A stretch of 64,000 nucleotides of DNA from Breviolum minutum Mf 1.05b.01 (Eukaryota; Sar; Dinophyceae; Suessiales; Symbiodiniaceae). Of the stretch, positions 62,501-64,000 are shown one piece after another. Location of the stretch: assembly GCA_000507305.1 (NCBI GenBank), contig DF239024.1, positions 62,001-126,000 of the forward strand, written 5' to 3'. Under the pieces are notes generated by a model, which saw only the letters and a list, made by a program, of their open reading frames with translations, was not told the DNA's origin and made no database searches. Position numbers and translations under genes: made by a program. Position 1 is the stretch's first letter. Each line of letters begins with the position of its first letter.

Positions 62501-64000
62501 CTACAGGAGGCGGACAGCAGATGGCGACTGAGGCGATTCGCATGTATTGCGAGAATCTTGGAGAATTTCACATGCATCTACTGTCTAGTTGTCCGATGGC
62601 CTTATCAATTGGTAGGCAGGTTAGCAAAGGGAAGACATTTGTTTGGGAACATGGTCAGAAGCCATATTTGGCGCTCAATCATCGACGATGCAGGATCTGG
62701 TGCCCAAAGGACAACAGGTGGTATGCGAAACGGGTACAACATCATGTACCTATCTTCGCTGTGGAGGATCACAGGCTTGGAGAAATTGGCATGCCAGTGA
62801 CTAGGTCAGATGCTGGTGCGGGATATGGGGGCCCGTGGGGTCCCGATACCTCAAAAATCAGTGTGCATTTGGGTGCCGGTTTGGGGTCCGAAATGAGCGC
62901 ACCTTTTTCTGCCAAAACTTCGGCAAATGAGACCCCCACGGAGCCTTTTATTGCGGGACTTTTTCAACCGGCGATGCCAGCGATTGCTGAAGAGAGACAA
63001 TTCTGTGGACTCTGCTTGGAGCGGATTCCGGCATGTGTTTGTTCAACATGTGATGCTCCCAAAGATGATTCTTCGAAGGTTGTACATCCATCAGGATCCA
63101 TTGGTGAAGATGAGCAGAAGCAGTCCAAGACAGGACGACAACATCTGAAGAGGAAAGAAGCCAAGGAACATAGAAAGGAACTATGGGAAAAGAAAAGGAA
63201 GAATACAACCAGGGGGGCATACAGTGATTTCACTTCAGACTTGATCCGAGGAGAGGAAGCGAGTCGCAAACTTGTGAAGGACATCCATGACTTCTACGCT
63301 GAGAAGGGCCAGGAAGTCAAGAATGAGGAAAGGCAAGTGTATCAGAACATTGCGGACTACATCAACCAGGAGGATGATCAACAGGTTGAACCTGCAGAGA
63401 TTGCACAATATGAACCACATCATCAAGGGTTACCAGGACATGGCACAATGATAGAATTCTGTGCTTCAGATGACTCCATGATGGGAAGAGTGGCTAAGGA
63501 AGTTGGTGTGCACATAGTGAGATGTACGGAGACCAACCTTAACATCGAGAACGATGGGGTCACCAAGAGCTTAGTGGAGCTGGTCGAAGAGAAACCTGGA
63601 ACTGACTTGTGGGGTTCACTGCCGTGCAGGCCGTGGACATTGTGGCAGAACATGAACTTGCATCTCCATGGGGAGGCCTTTGCAGCAAAGCTTGAAGAGG
63701 ATCGTCGCAGATCAAGATTGATGGGTCGTAAGTTTCGCAAACTTGCTCGCGCCACTGCGCGAAAAGGTGGAAGAGTGACTTTTGAGTGGCCAAGGCATTG
63801 TGCAGGTTGGGCTTTGAAGGAGATACAGGAGCTCATTAAGGAACTTGGAATGGTGGTTGTTGATTTTGATGGCTGCAGGGTGGGTCTTTGTAATGATAAG
63901 GGAGAACCTCACTTGAAGCAGTGGAGACTAATCACCACGGACAACAGAATTGCCAGGATTTTCTCTGGTCTGCGGTGCCTACATGACAAGAATTTCAAAC
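59596..64000 (+). CDS. LTR-retrotransposon Gag-Pol polyprotein, 5' part (runs off the window)
   Basis: One open frame of 1468 codons without a stop to the window edge. The start is the first of two adjacent ATGs; an in-frame TGA lies at 59554. Domains in order: Gln/Ser-rich N-terminus; coiled coil about residues 133-262; zinc ribbon C320-x2-C323-x10-C334-x2-C337; Gag-like helical region about 478-735; Lys/Pro-rich linker; CCCH finger C777-x7-C785-x5-C791-x3-H795 followed by Gly/Lys runs; aspartic protease motif D932-T-G-A within FLGDTGAAYDIGS; Cys cluster C1137-C1152; basic region; and a last domain (about 1285-1468) with IEFCASDD, SLPC1344 and FEWPRHC motifs. The Gag-then-protease order is that of retroelements. 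The Copia-type assignment is an inference from resemblance to dinoflagellate polyproteins, because integrase and reverse transcriptase are not in view. The frame is intact, suggesting a young copy. No LTR or tRNA primer site was recognised. Confidence 0.82.
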   Translation, partial: MMASRGPKRSVPATPFHVVGPGGSFTTSSESPMTQPAVGSDEVAPAHASLQQPSASTSHACVVAPGPIVSQEMASSAETGQFRFGEGHGQPGGPNVAQFNTQYRQENTFNQENTQQNFHAHHSVYQQVNQVVDPQQLEALVSSLVEARVESNYHQMRMAAQQEIEAIRSQAGTNQQALEEALRGRLAQIQSEVSMRDSMQQQAVHQARDEADHLRRQNEVVVSEAEARLQRLAQDRDLLMQQAEQAEQHAARLRDELQILKRQGTSVHTPSFVETGSVRNFNPFDTPTPPAVASNPATSVAGSRRPPSVASQTPLEVSYCGVCGAQNVKGRPTCWRCNSSLNEAINGTVELHRDGVGASRPTLTYNIPPLPGRSCAPSARQIVPCSAFNAAPQGSGGIGMLYGDVGARNVSVTSQCNANVPVRTQENASAAGFAAQNQEGSQHFRADTPRSQASTSSRSSGGCPSSLPSNWLNVGETDEHVYKIKHLKGVHITKLPTDATSCRKWRAAFLAAVSRIDLTSRDVLVKFSVYCMDSGRGRRFREMLQASNDFVMFNKHVAAELIKPEVLSTNSDLAHELTSWVEACASRQEGPKGMALMNIIIGYYETGTDHSVALNQMHLLGLNLEGKTQKDLTEFVKKANYILHGLKPADRPAEATMYSWLWHQIKRVPMLSRMVDKVKSSARNSRKRSFEWIWTQIAEEIRERRHDSNYENVSKGLKSAPSNQLALAAPKTEPPSNPGGKGDKPPKPPKPPKNPPAAPGKVSDDPPRTENREKNPCALHAAGHCRFGERCRNLHTGEPGSEAARKAFSEYQSAKGGKGDKGKGKKKGDKKGGKGSKSNLSTPAAVAAATSTVTITEVEGRKVMSAWEGFCTFCRKALPSLDMFLKLSIPILATVVSSVVNSIDKIGEASAAAMLKEPIKDFRTFSLEFLGDTGAAYDIGSLKALEEQGIDLKTIEPWIKVLDHPINFSTGGGQQMATEAIRMYCENLGEFHMHLLSSCPMALSIGRQVSKGKTFVWEHGQKPYLALNHRRCRIWCPKDNRWYAKRVQHHVPIFAVEDHRLGEIGMPVTRSDAGAGYGGPWGPDTSKISVHLGAGLGSEMSAPFSAKTSANETPTEPFIAGLFQPAMPAIAEERQFCGLCLERIPACVCSTCDAPKDDSSKVVHPSGSIGEDEQKQSKTGRQHLKRKEAKEHRKELWEKKRKNTTRGAYSDFTSDLIRGEEASRKLVKDIHDFYAEKGQEVKNEERQVYQNIADYINQEDDQQVEPAEIAQYEPHHQGLPGHGTMIEFCASDDSMMGRVAKEVGVHIVRCTETNLNIENDGVTKSLVELVEEKPGTDLWGSLPCRPWTLWQNMNLHLHGEAFAAKLEEDRRRSRLMGRKFRKLARATARKGGRVTFEWPRHCAGWALKEIQELIKELGMVVVDFDGCRVGLCNDKGEPHLKQWRLITTDNRIARIFSGLRCLHDKNFK

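Noticed and set aside
1-64000. CRISPR-like array
   Set aside because: The recurrent repeats are dispersed inverted repeats of irregular spacing, not regularly spaced direct repeats.
1-64000. tRNA or rRNA genes
   Set aside because: No cloverleaf box motifs or conserved rRNA words were recognised; the hairpins seen belong to the repeat families.

Overview
The window looks like a protist nuclear genome, most likely a dinoflagellate of the Symbiodinium/Polarella kind. The grounds are a retroelement polyprotein of the sort common in those genomes, a possible relict of the dinoflagellate trans-spliced leader (57766-57776), isolated exon-like segments separated by long non-coding DNA, and short introns with unusual donors. 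No marker gene settles the identity, so the assignment is inference. No rRNA, tRNA or bacterial operon was recognised.

Layout. From 1 to about 57 kb the DNA is AT-leaning and sparse in genes. It is packed with about 100 short (80-160 bp, sometimes longer) hairpin-forming inverted repeats in at least fifteen families. They are interpreted as non-autonomous DNA transposons (MITEs), and several carry TA target duplications. Four regions stand out as probable host coding DNA. The first is a Trp/Pro/Gln-rich protein at 11.4-12.1 kb, followed by frameshifted coding segments to 13.4 kb. The second is a minus-strand fragment at 28.5-29.0 kb that is interrupted by a MITE. The third is a pair of plus-strand exon candidates at 29.6-30.3 kb. 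The fourth is a multi-exon membrane-protein gene at 50.6-52.1 kb. An assembly gap of 152 N lies in an AAC microsatellite at 8325-8476.

From 57.7 kb to the right edge the character changes to dense, continuous coding. An ORF with a charged coiled coil and a HAD-phosphatase-like domain (58028-59212) is followed by a 383-bp leader full of small hairpins. Then comes a giant ORF (59596 to beyond 64000, at least 1468 codons) reading as the 5' half of an LTR-retrotransposon Gag-Pol: coiled coil, zinc ribbon, Gag-like region, CCCH zinc finger, DTGA aspartic protease, a second Cys cluster, and a domain with PC and EWP motifs resembling cytosine-C5 methyltransferases. Integrase and reverse transcriptase, if present, lie beyond the window. 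The HAD ORF and the polyprotein share orientation and hairpin-type leaders, so they may form one mobile unit. This is the most interesting part of the window.

The hairpin families are labelled HP-A to HP-Q below, and each is defined at its first entry. Their coordinates were read by eye and may be off by a few bases.
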